A stretch of DNA of 64,000 nt from Eurosta solidaginis (taxonomy: Eukaryota; Arthropoda; Insecta; Diptera; Tephritidae): assembly GCF_040869045.1 (NCBI RefSeq), contig NC_090322.1:188665477-188729476 (forward strand), read 5' to 3'. Made by a program: the position numbers and the translations under genes. This document shows, one piece after another, positions 37,001 to 48,045 of the stretch. The notes under the pieces were generated by a model. The model saw nothing but the letters and a program-made list of their open reading frames with translations. It searched no databases and had not been told where the DNA came from. The first letter of the stretch is position 1. Every line of letters begins with the position of its first letter.

Positions 37001-38465
37001 TTTTTATACCCAGATGTACTTGTACACAGGGTATTATAACTTTGAATGGATAACGGTTTGTTGAACAGGTATAAAGGAATCTAAATAGATATAGACTTCC
37101 ATATATCAAAATCATGAGTATCGAAAAAAAATTTTATTAAGCCATGTCCGTCCGTCCGTCTGTCCGTTAACACGATAACTGGATTAAGTATTGAGATATC
37201 TTCACCAAATTTGGTACACGAGCTTATCTGGTCCCATAATAGATTGGTGTTGAAAATGAGAGAAATCGGATGATAACTACGCGTACTTTTTATATATATA
37301 ACATTTTGAAAAACACAAAAAGCTGATTATTTATTAAATAATACACCAAGAATGTTGAAATTTGATGTATGGACTGATATTGAGACTCTTGATAAAAATT
37401 TTAAAACATTTTTTTAAATGGGCGTGGCACCGCCTACTTGTGATAAAATCAATTTTACAAATATAATTAATCATTTATCAAAAATCGTTAAACCTAACGT
37501 AACAAAATTCGACAGAGAGGTTGCTTTTACTATAAGGAATACTTTGAAGCAAAAACTAACGAAATCGGTTAAGGACCACCCCTATTTTTATATAAAAGAT
37601 TTTTAAAAGGGTCGTGGACGAATAAAATAAGCTATATCTTTGCAAAAACGAGCTTTATATCAATGGTATTTCATTTCCCAAGTGGATTTATAACAATAAA
37701 TAGGAAAAACTTCAAATTTAAAAAATGGGCGTGGTACGGACCCTTTTATGACTAAGCAGTTTTCTATGTTTCGGGAGCCATAACTCGAAGAAAAATTAGT
37801 TCAGAATAGAACCATATGTATATGTTATTGCGCAGGCTTTTAACACTATTGTAACGAATATTAGAAGCACTAAGCGATACTATCATCTCTAAGCCGATGC
37901 TAAGCAGTGACTTGTATGCACATCAGTAATTCAATCATTATGTCTACACATATGTACGTACACGCAGCGGAGAAGCACCGCACACACACATGCAGATATC
38001 TTATCTGAGATGCTCCCAAAAGTATGCAATTATAATTGTGGAAGTGTCGCTCACAAATACACGCGCATATGAGAGCTATATACGTGCATCTGTAGTTATA
38101 ATTATACAGCAGTAACTAAGTAAATTCTGGAAGAGCCTAGAAGTATGCAAACGAGAAACCACAGAGTATAAAAGCCGCAACAGTAGAGGCACGACAATCA
38201 GTTTTGATTAAGCACGCTATCTGTCGAGCAATAGAGTTTTATTTTGAAAGTAGTCTAATAAAGGCCATTTTGCATTATTGAATAGTGGAGTTATTTATTC
38301 AACTGTTTAGTGATTCGAACGTTAGTAGAAGGTTGCAAATAAGGGGAACTGCAGTAAATTCGTTACACTATAAGGCACATAAAACAAAGAACAACAACAT
38401 TTAAAGTGTACAGCTGGGTAATTAATGTTCGGTTTCACCCAAACTTAGACTTCCTTACTTGTTTT
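37001..38465 (+). mobile_element. Non-autonomous element, subtype E-prime, with nested solo LTR
   Basis: The 5' end 'TTTTTATACCCAGATGTA' begins a 29-nt hairpin (ATACCC 37,006 pairs with GGGTAT 37,029-37,034). TACCCAGATGTA recurs inverted, with one change, at 38,409-38,420 (TACAGCTGGGTA). It is followed by a weak hairpin GTTCGG...CCAAAC (38,427-38,444) and the terminus 'CTTCCTTACTTGTTTT'. The 'TCCGTCCGTCTGTCCGTTAA' stretch lies near 37,150-37,172. Without the solo LTR at 37,850-38,367 the element is about 0.94 kb. It has the same layout as subtypes E and G. Rolling-circle (Helentron-like) membership is inferred. Confidence 0.65.
37850..38367 (+). mobile_element. Solo LTR, 518 bp
   Basis: It starts TGTAACGAATATTAG, ends AAATTCGTTACA, and is flanked by a 4-bp duplication CTAT (37,846-37,849 and 38,368-38,371). 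A TATA box (TATAAAAG at 38,167-38,174) is followed 33 bp later by an initiator-like TCAGTT (38,198-38,203), and AATAAA lies at 38,257-38,262. So promoter, R region and polyadenylation signal are in the expected order. No internal retrotransposon sequence remains, which indicates LTR-LTR recombination. A relative in the opposite orientation is at 63.05-63.53 kb. Confidence 0.88.
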
Positions 38466-38469
38466 TTAT

Positions 38470-40055
38470 AAAATTTTGTCAACCATATTCTACTTTTTTT
38501 TATTTTCCATAATTCACAAATTCTGTAAGCTTCGCAAATTGGGGAAAGTTTCACGAAAAAATCGAACTTTTATTTAGACTTTTTGGAACTATTTTGAGTG
38601 AATTTTGTAACTGAGACAACGCAAAGCAATCTCAAGAAATCAGAGAAAACTGTATAAAATTTTTCAAAATTTTTTTGAGTACTCTGTTTTGTAGCCCATT
38701 TTTAGCTTATCAGGCCCATTTGTTAATTTTTTAACTCAGAGTTAACCTGATATTTAATCTCTCTTTCATGCATTTTTAAATTAATTGTGAACTAAAAAAA
38801 ATAATTTGCTATTCTGCAAGTTCAAGTGGGCCTCAAAATGCAAGTTATATGTATGTCTCGCAAAATTCGTCCTGATTTTTGACAATTTTTTTTCCGAATA
38901 GTGTTTAGTTTTTATTCCATAAAAAAAAATGTGCCTTAATATGGGAGAAAATTCGGTAAAGCCTTCGGAAAGAAATTACCAAAAGTAAATGCAATTTGTA
39001 CTTATTTTGCTGATCTAAAATGGATTTGGCTAAAAACCGTGTTCCAAAAAAAATCCAGAAAACTCTTGTGTAAAAGTTCGAAATCATCGTAAAATACTCT
39101 CCAAACTTCAGAAAACTCCAAATGAGAGGTCCGAAATGTGAAAAAAAAAAAATAGTATCAAAATTTCCAATTTTTTATAAAATATTTGTGATATGGGCTG
39201 CACACTATCAGTTAAAAAGTTCATGGAAAATTTTCCTTAATTAAAGAAAATAAAAAAGGGTCGAAATTTGGTTAAAATTGCAACTGTTATCTATTATCAT
39301 TCGTCTACGATGCTATGAAACGTCTTTCGAAGTTCGAAATTGGGCCTGTCTTTTTATACTTACTATATTTATCAGAGCAACTCTGGGAAACACGACTACT
39401 CCTCTTCCAAAGTTTGTAGTGCAAACCTCGAAAGATTGCTTAATTTACGAGGTTTTCATGGTCACCAGGCATTTTGCGAATTTGAGTCAGTAGTCTTATT
39501 GTCTAAAAAAAGGAAACATTTTAAATGTAGTTGTGGTCTTACTTTGGCGTAGATCCAAATACTCAAAAAATTAAAAATACCAGCCTCATTCTATTTGGCG
39601 ACCGAAACGCTTAACGAACGATACCTGCGTTGGCGATATCTTCTGCTAAAGGTGTTCTGAAGCTTACGTTGTCGTTCATCATCTAACTGTACGTGATTCG
39701 TAAAAGGCACGAAAGTGATTGTCTAATTTGTTTTCCTTCTTTGTTTCTGACAGTTTTTTTCGCCTTCAGAGCAGCTGCGTTGGAGTCGGCTGTTATCGTT
39801 TTGATTATCGTTTTGCCTATCGTGTTGTTAAACGTGCTATAAACAGACTAACAACGATCGTTTTGGACACAATAGCGTCAAATAAAATAACGCTATAACA
39901 CTGTCGATTATGCGTTTTTTTAACCGCTTTTGCTTGGAATCACATGTGACTTATTGCCTGTTCTACCAGCTGTTTTGCGATTGGAAATTGGGGGAATAGT
40001 GCTTCGAATAGTGATTCTAACGAATTTTTGTTTCTAATAAACCTCGAACACTGTT
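38470..40055. other. No recognised feature
   Basis: Several short frames (39,278-39,552 and others) have no recognisable domain. The region is AT-rich. Confidence 0.35.
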
Positions 40056-40059
40056 TACA

Positions 40060-40800
40060 TTATCTAAAGGTTATCGATTTACTATCGAAAAAATATCGAT
40101 TATTATAGCAAAGTTGTCGATATGTTATCAAAAAGCAACCGAATTGTTATCGAAAACATACCGATTTCTTTTCGAAAAGTTATCGATTTGTTACCAAATA
40201 GTTATGGATTTATTATAAAAAGTTATCCACTTGTTTCCAAAAAGTTATTGCTTTGTCATCGAAAAATCGTAGTGTTTCAAGCGTGTTATAAGTTGGATAC
40301 TTGTTATAAGCGTCTTATCGGTTGGTTAGAAATTAATTTATTAATAAATAATTAATAAAATAAATATAAATATGAGAATTATTATTAATTCGTAAATTTT
40401 AATAAAAATCTAAAAATAATAAAACATAAAATATAAATTAATCAATAATTTAAAAAATCTAAAATTTTTATATTTAATAAAATAAAATAATTTTATTTTA
40501 AATTATACAAAATTTATATTTACAAATAATAATTAACAAAAATTAATTTTAATACAGTTCGTTTAAAAATTGAACTTTCTGAAATAATAAATAAAAATAA
40601 TGAGATTCTTATTAATGAAATAAATGAAGCAATTGTGGAAGTAATATTTCAGATATCGAGTAAAACTGACTATACAATCGATGACAAGCCGATTACTCTT
40701 CGATAAGAAGCCTATAAGAAACCAATAAGCCAATGAATCGACGATGACAAAGCGCTAAATCGCCGATAATAATTCGTTATTCATAGGAAGCCAGTGGTCG
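40060..40800. repeat. TTATCGA tandem motif with opposing cluster; possible TIR element
   Basis: From 40,060 to 40,270 a motif close to 'AAAGTTATCGATTTGTTATC' repeats about every 20-24 bp. At 40,640-40,790 the complementary motifs ('caatcgatgacaagccgatt', 'cttcgataagaagcc', 'cgccgataataattc') cluster in the opposite sense. Very AT-rich DNA (40,330-40,600) separates them. Opposed sub-terminal repeat clusters suggest the two ends of a DNA transposon, but I could not fix termini. Confidence 0.4.
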
Positions 40801-41399
40801 AGCTGTACTTTATTTGAAAACATTAGAATTCAATACTATATGCTAATTCATCGAACTTTACTATTACTTGGTGCTCATTTCACTCACTGTTACCAAGAAT
40901 CAGTCGAGTTTTTACATCCTTGATTAAAAACCTCTTACAAGGGTTGAGTTTTTCTAAAGTGCAGTACGAGAATTGTAAAAACATGTACGATATCTCCAAT
41001 GAGCTATTTTCCACCCTTCAAGCGGGCAGTGTGGAAGTGACAAACGTTTTCATGAGTACGACTAACGGGAATTCATAGACAAATCCTATGTAACTTGTAA
41101 AGTCACAGTGGGGATAAAAGTAAAATGAAATGGCATTAAAATTTTATTTGCGAAACAGTGCACCGATAAAGCTATTCACGCATATAGAAATGTGAAGGGA
41201 AATTGAAGCAAGTGAATGTTCCAACATTCAAACATATCTACACACTTACATATAAACTTACTTACTCTTATCATTAAAAAATGGGTAAACAGTAATTTTG
41301 TTATAACAAGTAAGGAAGGGTAAGTTCGGGTGAAACCGAACATTACATACTTAGCTGAGAGCTTTGGAGATAAAATAAGGGAAAATCACCATGTAGGAA

Positions 41400-42130
41400 A
41401 ATGAACCTAGGGTAACCCTGGAATGGGTTGGTATGACATGGGTTTCAAATGGAACGTATTAAAGGGTATTTCAAAAGTGAGTGGGCCATAGTTCTATATC
41501 GTCGTAAAGGTGGACCAGGGGTGACTCTAGAATCTGTTTGTACGATATGGGTATCAAATGAAAGGTGTTAGTGAGCATTTTAAAAGAGATTGGGCCTTAG
41601 GTCTATAGGTGGACGCCTTTTCGAGATAACGCCATAAGGGTGGACCAGGGGTGACTCTAGAATGTGTTTGTACGATATGGGTATCAAATGAAAGGTGTTA
41701 ATGAGTATTTTAAAAGGGAGTGGGCCTTATTTCTATAGGGACGCCTTTTCGAGATATCCTCATAAAGGTGGACCAGGGGTGACCAAGGTGTTAGTGAACA
41801 TTTTAAAAGGGATTGGGCCTTAGGTCTATAGGTGGACGCCTTTTCGAGATATCGCCATAAGGGTGGGCCAGGGGTAACAGGGGTGGGTATCAAATGAAAG
41901 GTGTTAATGAGTATTTTAAAAGGGAGTGGGCTTTGGTTCTATAGGTGAACGCCTTTTCGCGATATCGCCATAAAGGTGGACCAGGGGTGACTCTAGAATG
42001 CGTTTGTACGATATGAGTATCAAATTAAAGGTATTAATGAGGGTTTTAAAGGCAGTGGCCCTTAGTTTTATATGTGAAGGTGTTTTCGCGATATCGGCCA
42101 AAATGTGGACCAGAGTGACCCAGAAAATCA
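41400..42130 (-). repeat. Internal tandem repeats of element E, homologous to the satellite
   Basis: About five degenerate units read, in reverse complement, 'TTTGATACCCATATCGTACA', 'AACACATTCTAGAGTCACCC', 'TGGTCCACCTTTATGGCGAT', 'ATCTCGAAAAGGCGTCCACC' and 'TTTTAAAATACTCATTAACA'. The CCCATAT...GGTCCAC...ATATCTCGA spacing matches the 129-bp satellite monomer to within about one base. Confidence 0.85.
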
Positions 42131-43784
42131 TCTGTCGGGTACCGCTAATTTATTTATATATGAATTACCACGAACAGTATTCCTGCTAAGATTCGAAGGG
42201 CTTTTGATTTCGCCCCGCAGAACTTTTTCATTTTCTTCTACTTAATATGGTAGGTGTCACACCCATTTTACAAAGTTTTTTCTAGAGTTATATTTTGCGT
42301 CAATAAACCAATCAAATTACCATGTTTCATCCCTTTTTTCGTATTTGGTATAGAATTATGGCATTTTTTTCATTTACCGTAATTTTCGATATCGAAAAAT
42401 TGGGCTTGGTTATAGTCGGATTTCGGCCATTTTTTATGCCAATATAAAGTGAATTCAGCAAAGTACGTGGACTAAGTTTAGTAAAGATATATCGGTTTTT
42501 GTTCAAGTTATCGTGTTAACGGCCGAGCGGAAGGACAGGCGGCCGACTGTGTATAAAACTGGGTGTGGCTTCAACCCCCCATTTTTACAGAAAACGTTTA
42601 CCGTCATAGAGTCTATGCTCCTACAAACTTTTAGAAGGATTGGTAAATTTTTGTTAGAATTATGGCATTCAAAGTATTATAGATAAACTAAATGAAAAAG
42701 GCCGGAGCCAGGCCCATTTTGAAATTTTCTTTTATTTTTGTATTTTGTTGGACCATATCATTGCTGGAGGTGAATTTTGATATAATTTACTTATACACAG
42801 TAAAAATATTAAATTTTTTGTTAAAATTTGACTTAAAAAATTTTTTTTTTTATAAAGTGGGCGCGTTCTTCATCCGATTTTGCTTATTTTTATTTAGCAC
42901 ATATATAACAACAGTAGTAACGTTCCTGCCAAATTTCATCATGATATCTTCAACAACTGCCAAATTACAGCTTGCAAAACTTTTAAATTATCTTCTTTTA
43001 AAAGTGGGCGGCGCAAAGCCCATTTTCCCAAAATTTTACTAATTCTCTGTTCTGCGCCATAAGGTCAACCCACCTATCAAGTTTCATCGTTTTATCCGTT
43101 TTTGGTAATGCTTTTTTTCGGTTTTTCGAAATTTTCGATATCGAAAAAGTGGGCGTGGTTATAGTCCGATATCGTTCATTTTAAATAGCGATCTGAGATG
43201 AGTGCCCAGGAACCTACATACAAAATTTCATCAAGTTACCTCAAAATTTACTCAAGTTATCGTGTTAACGGGCAGACGGACGGAAGTCTATATCTACGCT
43301 CTAAAACTTTTCTTGGAAATTAAGATTAAAATGGGGGTTAATTCCTGTTGAAATAATTTTTTGGTGTAAAAATGCCCATTTTTTGTACGTATGCATGTTG
43401 GAAATAAAAAAATGGATGATATTACTATAAAGAAAGGTGTAATATTTTGATTTACACCCGAAAAGTACGTAGTTTTACGCAAGAATTGTGCAAAATTATA
43501 CATGCTTTGTAATTTCACACAACAATGTGCAAATTTCGGTCACTTATTATCGTATTTTGCTTCAGGAAACTGTAAATTTTCATTTTCGGTGAAATTGTCG
43601 TGTTTGTCGTCTCGTGGTGGAAAAAAGTTAATAAGAATTGAAATATAAATATAAATAGGCGAATAAGCTTAAAATATATGTAAATAATATATATAAGTGA
43701 ATAAGCTTTACAAATATATTGGAAAAGTTTGTGTGTAATGTGTGTGCAAACATTTCTACAAATTAAAGAGAACTGACTTCATAT

Positions 43785-44347
43785 TTGTTTGAATGTTTGT
43801 TTCCAAAATACAATAAAAAGTTTTCAAGCTACAAAGGCTATACAGTCCATTTTTCAAACAAGCGTTCTGCTAAAGACGCCGTGGTTGAAGATGTCACCAC
43901 AAATTCAATTGCTCGATGGCTTCTTGCGACTTTTTCGCTACAAGCATACATGAAGTATATTCACATATTTGCAAACATTTTGCTTATAGCAGAAACGTCA
44001 ACTGTCCAGTAATTTCTTGCTTGAAACCATTTACTAATGCGTCTTCTTTTCTATCACATTTTTTCCGGAAACATAGCCAAAACAGTGACTATTCGGTGGA
44101 AAAAGATGTGGGCGAAAATAGTAAGGAACTATCGTTAAATACGATCAGTTTCCAGGAGTTGCCAAATAGTCCTAGTTCTACCCGCATTAATAGCTTTAAA
44201 AATATGTTAACACGGTTAAAATGCAAATATAATATTTCTGAAACCTGCGGAGAGTGTTTGTTTAAAGAGCTGTGCACTCAATTTATTTTCACGGCTATTG
44301 CTAAATATTTCAAGGAGAACGACGAGCTTCTTTTTAAATTTTATTAG
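43785..44347 (+). pseudogene. Twin zinc-finger fragment of a transposon protein
   Basis: The frame from 43,916 has two C2H2-like units. The first is 'CDFFATSIHEVYSHICKH' and the second 'CPVISCLKPFTNASSFLSHF', with HFFRKH completing its histidines (C-x4-C-x12-H-x4-H pattern). It ends with 'LTRLKCKYNISETCGECLFK'. This order (two fingers, then an LKxKYxI segment) occurs in long uncharacterised proteins that I associate with transposons of fish and insects. Here it stops at 44,347. A neighbouring frame from 43,785 overlaps its start, which suggests a frameshift. DNA binding is inferred from the fingers only. Confidence 0.5.
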
Positions 44348-44370
44348 GTACATACATACATAAGTATATA

Positions 44371-44789
44371 CACTCAAAAAAAAAGTATAACTATCATTTT
44401 AATACACGATGTGCAAAAATGAAACTATAAACGGTATCATTTTCGTGGTATCAATGCAACGATAAATATTATAAAAAGTATAATTAAAAGTATCAATTTT
44501 GTATCTTGACTATTGATTTGCCCATGGAAAATATTTGTTTCGCCTTTAAAATATATCTAAATGATAACTGTATAAATTTCCTAGTCTCATTATGATAATA
44601 TTTAATACTAGATTGATTATAAAACGCATTACATTTGTATGTAGTCTATTAACTTGACAAATACAAGTATCAAACTAATATTTCGAAAATGTCAATAACA
44701 TTAGATCATTGATGACGAAAAAAAGATAAGCAAAAATTGCACAATGATGCCTAGATGGCATCGCCTTGATGATAACTTTTTTTTTAGTG
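44371..44789. mobile_element. MITE with TA target duplication, 419 bp
   Basis: The left end CACTCAAAAAAAAAGT and the right end, in reverse complement CACTAAAAAAAAAGTT, are inverted repeats flanked by TA on both sides (44,369-44,370; 44,790-44,791). Sub-terminal motifs such as AACTATCA, GGTATCA and TGATGATAAC repeat near both ends. It is nested in the 43.3-46.6 kb element, 24 bp after the truncated zinc-finger frame. Confidence 0.7.
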
Positions 44790-44849
44790 TACATATTTTT
44801 TAATATTTATACCAATTTTCACTTTTTCGACTCTTTAGTAACTTTCTAA

Positions 44850-46330
44850 TTATTTTATACATTATTTCAGTTTGGGACGACAATAGAAAAAGTTAAAAAG
44901 GAATAAAAGAGCTAACGCCCTGTGTTTCTATTATAGGTGAATATTATAATATTATTTATATGTTAAACGAACGTATTTTAACCCTTTCCAGGGCACTACC
45001 AGAAATCCTCAAAAATTTATTAAAAATTGTATAATGTTTCGTTCATTTAAGTTATTTATTTAAGAAAATATAAAATAACAATTTTATAGTTAAACATAAT
45101 AATAATCAAACTACTAATTAATTGATTCTTTCTTTCTCTACATCTAAATATGTATATGTTATCATATGTATATGTACGTTGTACATTTGTCACTGTATTA
45201 TTATTGACCTCACTGGAGATCAATAATACAAGTCAAACTCCCATTGTTAAATAATTTGCTTATTGTTCTATGAATAGATTGCAAATATATATATTCAAAA
45301 AAAAAAAAAAAAATATCTTGTTGGATTTTTTGCGATCAGTTCAATAATTTTTATTTTTTATGATTTGTAGGCTAGTCTGATCTAATTTATTCTGGTGCAT
45401 TGTGGTAGTCTTGTCATAACTTTTATGGTGGTACTTTTACAAGGTGGTACTGATAAGTAAATGTTAATATTGTCAGATATTGTTTGTTGCCCTTGAGTAT
45501 GCTGAAATATTCAGCGAAACGTCGGGCGTAAGGTGAATTAATCGTTTTATTTGCACCAGCATAAATTAGATCAGACTAGCCTACAAATAATAAAAAATAA
45601 AAAAATAACAATTTTATAATTTTGTATTAATAATCTTATCATTTTAGTTTTAATTTTTGTCTAATTTTTTATTCATTTCATTATTTTCTAAATACATATC
45701 AAGAAGACATACCTCAAAATATATCATATATTTTTTTGAAAGTAAGGTTACCTTTAAAAAAACAAACGCAGATTTACTTGACTTGATTTTGCAGCTATTT
45801 TGCTAATATTATATATATACAATTTAGAATATCCCAAAAATATTTCGCAAACGTGTGAATTTTTGATGCGTTAATTTTTAATATTTTATCCGTCCCAAAT
45901 ACGTGGGAAAATAACATTAATAATATAGCAAAAATAAATACACTTATGAAAAAAATCGATGCAACCGTAAATTAAATTAAAAAAAAAAAATATCTTAATA
46001 ACTCAAGAAATATTTATATAGTATTAACAAATGTATGAAATTAATGCATTAATTAACATATTTAAGTTTTTTATTGTAGTTTTGTTCTATGATGAATTTC
46101 ATATCTAAACCGATATGCATTGAACCCAACCCCATCAGATTTTGATGAATTTATTAATATATTATTTAATTATTATTTAATAAATAAATATTTATGAAAT
46201 TAATGAATTAAAGAATTAATCCTATTTTCTAATTTTAATTTTCTTCTATGTAAAAAAATATATTAATAACTTAATGAATAAACATATGTGAATAAATAAA
46301 TATTTAAGTTAAAATTTAAATTAAAAAACC
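44850..46330. other. AT-rich non-coding interior
   Basis: Apart from the MITE at 45.35-45.61 kb this stretch is very AT-rich, with an A-run at about 45,298-45,313. It holds no credible frame. Confidence 0.5.
45350..45606. mobile_element. MITE with about 50-bp terminal inverted repeats
   Basis: 'ATTTGTAGGCTAGTCTGATC' (about 45,362) followed by 'TAATTTATTCTGGTGCA' is mirrored at 45,550-45,600 by 'TGCACCAGCATAAATTAGAT' and 'CAGACTAGCCTACAAAT', with two mismatches. The element is about 257 bp and non-coding. The AT-rich flanks prevent calling the target duplication. Confidence 0.75.
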
Positions 46331-46859
46331 TGGCCTTTTATTTACAAAAATTTTGGCCTTTAGTGTTTAAAATCGCGCTCTTAGGGTGTAAATATATGCA
46401 ACTGGTGAGTACAATTTTAGGCATATTGTGTCTAAAGTATTACACATTTTTTGCGTAAAATTTAACAAGAAATTTGTAAAAACAAAGATATGTAATATTA
46501 CACATATATAGTGGTTAAAGTGTTGCCTACCATTTTGGTAGTAAATTTACGATTTTCGGTTTAGAGTGTATCTCGATTCCTTTATACCTGTACAACCAAC
46601 CGTTATCCAATCAAAGTTAATATACTCTGAGTGCAAAGCACGCTGAGTATAAAAATATACGGGTAGGCACTTGAGCATGTGAATATTACTCCCACGCTGG
46701 CTGGCTAGTACACATTAGAGTGATACAAAATACTGCAATCTTTACCATTTCCTTCGTTGTTAGGCCGGTTGACCATTTTTGTTTACGCGTACCGGCATCA
46801 TAAGCGACTAAATTAGTTTGGTTATCTGTGAAAAAAATGCTGGTTGGAGTCCTCCTGAG

Positions 46860-47060
46860 ATGGAGAATGACGGTTAGTAAAGTCCAAATTAAAAAAAAAA
46901 AGTCTTGACTTAACTTTTATTTCGGGACTCTTATTTTTAAAAGTCCGAGTTTAACTAGTTCGATCGGACTCAAAAAATAAAAATCCGAAAATAGTTTTTA
47001 TCTTGATCCAAATATATTTAAAGTCCAAAATTAATAGTTTTGCAAGGACTTATATTATAA
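46860..47060. repeat. AGTCC/GGACT-rich short repeat, possibly MITE
   Basis: The words AAGTCC, GGACTC, AAAGTCCGAG and CGGACTC recur in both orientations in AT-rich DNA. The arrangement suggests a degenerate inverted-repeat element, but the ends are unclear. Confidence 0.3.
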
Positions 47061-47089
47061 AAGTAATAACAGTTTCAGCCCCTGCTTTA

Positions 47090-47445
47090 CTTTCCAATTG
47101 CCTGTTTAGCCTAAAGTAACATTTATTGGCTTGATAAAATGACTCTTCGCTGTGTTTCAGAGCTGATTTTGTTGTATGTGTTAATGCTGGTTCCCAAATA
47201 AACGAAGCCTTTTACTATTTCGAAATTATGGCTGCTAAGAGTGGCGTACTTGCTAAGGCACAAATGCGCTACTCTTGGCTTGATAACAGTAGTTACTTCC
47301 TTTTTTCCTCATTTGTCATCTAATCCGTCCCTTCCACTTTCTTACGGCGCAGCTGTTTAGGCCTATGATATCAATTTCGTCAGCATGCGCCAGTAGTTGC
47401 ACGCTTTTAAAGTATATGGTTCCAGAGAGGTTAAGTTCTGCAGCT
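47090..47445 (-). pseudogene. RT fragment of an RTE-like non-LTR retrotransposon
   Basis: Read on the minus strand: 'GTIYFKSVQLLAHADEIDII' corresponds to the RT catalytic block usually written LLAYADDIDIIG. Here YADD has become HADE, so the last catalytic Asp is lost. Further on is 'NFEIVKGFVYLGTSINTYNK', the family's characteristic VYLGTSIN segment (about 47,220). The intervening residues are shorter than in intact copies. Inactive. Confidence 0.75.
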
Positions 47446-47559
47446 GGTATTATTATCTCCAGCGTCAAATAAAAGCAATCGCATGAATTCGCGTTAAGTT
47501 TCGGACGGCTCTGAGGGGTTCTCACCAATCTTGACAAAGCTGATGTTGTTGTTGTTGTT

Positions 47560-47905
47560 GTAGCAGTGCTTCGCCCCATCCAATAGGCGCGACCGATCAC
47601 AAATTGTCATCAATATCCTCTACCGGGAGTCCAATGAAACTTGCAGTTTAAACAAGAATGGACCATAGTTAGAGGGGTAATAGAGGTGTTGGTTCCACAT
47701 CTCAATTGAATAGATGATTTAGTGTCATGTGGGGACACATTGCAAGCAGGACATACATTATATATGCCGGATTGATTCTGGATAGGTAAGAGTTTAAATT
47801 TTTACAGTACCCAGATCGAAGTAGAGCTAGAGTGACGCCCGTCTCCCTGTGGAGAGCGCCTCCCTCTTCTGCTAGTTCTGGGTATTTCCAACGCCCTAGA
47901 TTGAT
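47560..47905 (-). pseudogene. C-terminal fragment of another non-LTR retrotransposon
   Basis: The minus-strand frame has 'ETGVTLALLRSGYCKNLNSY' and 'LSRINPAYIMYV', then 'PHMTLNHLFN'. This matches the RT C-terminus that normally carries a CPxC...H...C knuckle. The Cys residues are disrupted, since the knuckle reads LLAMCPH. A GTTGTTGTTGTTGTTG microsatellite (about 47,548-47,566) sits at its end, a layout I know from tephritid repeats. A solid family match, but broken. Confidence 0.7.
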
Positions 47906-48045
47906 GAGGAGTGTGATGGCTAACACCTAGGACTTACCTAATTACATTCTAGCTTTTAGTATTATTATTACTTAATTTAACTGTTGTTTTCAATAAAACC
48001 GTTTAACTTAACTTTTATTTTAAATTATTTTATTTTGTTACATAC
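47905..48045 (+). mobile_element. Half copy of the fold-back MITE
   Basis: The text 'gaggagtgtgatggctaaca', 'cctaggacttacctaatta', 'agtattattattactt' and 'caataaaaccgtttaactta' repeats the right arm of the MITE at 15.56-15.94 kb. The left arm is missing. It directly follows the non-LTR fragment. Confidence 0.75.

Larger units (their letters stand above)
43297..46568 (+). mobile_element. TA-flanked DNA transposon (3,272 bp) with zinc-finger frame
   Basis: The insertion point is exact by comparison with intact E copies. The target TA is duplicated (43,295-43,296 and 46,569-46,570), and the ends are inverted repeats CGCTCTAAAAC and, on the opposite strand at 46,568, CACTCTAAACC. Sub-terminal TTACAC/GTGTAA motifs cluster inside both ends (43,360-43,540 and 46,340-46,520). 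TA duplication is shared by Tc1/mariner and a few other superfamilies. No transposase domain is recognisable, so the superfamily is open. The interior has a C2H2-type frame (43,785-44,347) and two MITEs. Confidence 0.75.
41305..46655 (-). mobile_element. Subtype E element split by a 3.27-kb insertion
   Basis: The element is in reverse orientation. It opens with the 3' terminus (reverse complement ACAAGTAAGGAAGG), then the hairpin GTTCGG-GTGAAA-CCGAAC (41,324-41,341) and the sub-terminal repeat 'ATACTTAGCTGAGAGC'. The internal 129-bp-type tandem repeats are at 41.40-42.13 kb. Unique text matching the copies at 50.6-52.3 and 56.8-58.8 kb follows to 43,296. The element resumes at 46,569 with 'TATCTCGATTCCTTTATACC' and ends in the 5' hairpin (CTGAGTATAAAAA). 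Net length is about 2.08 kb, close to the 2.05-kb copy at 56.76 kb. Confidence 0.75.

Noticed and set aside
42692..43042. Hydrophobic 116-codon frame resembling a membrane protein
   Set aside because: It lies wholly within E element text that recurs at 51.6-52.0 and 57.2-57.5 kb with frame-breaking differences, so it is not conserved as coding.
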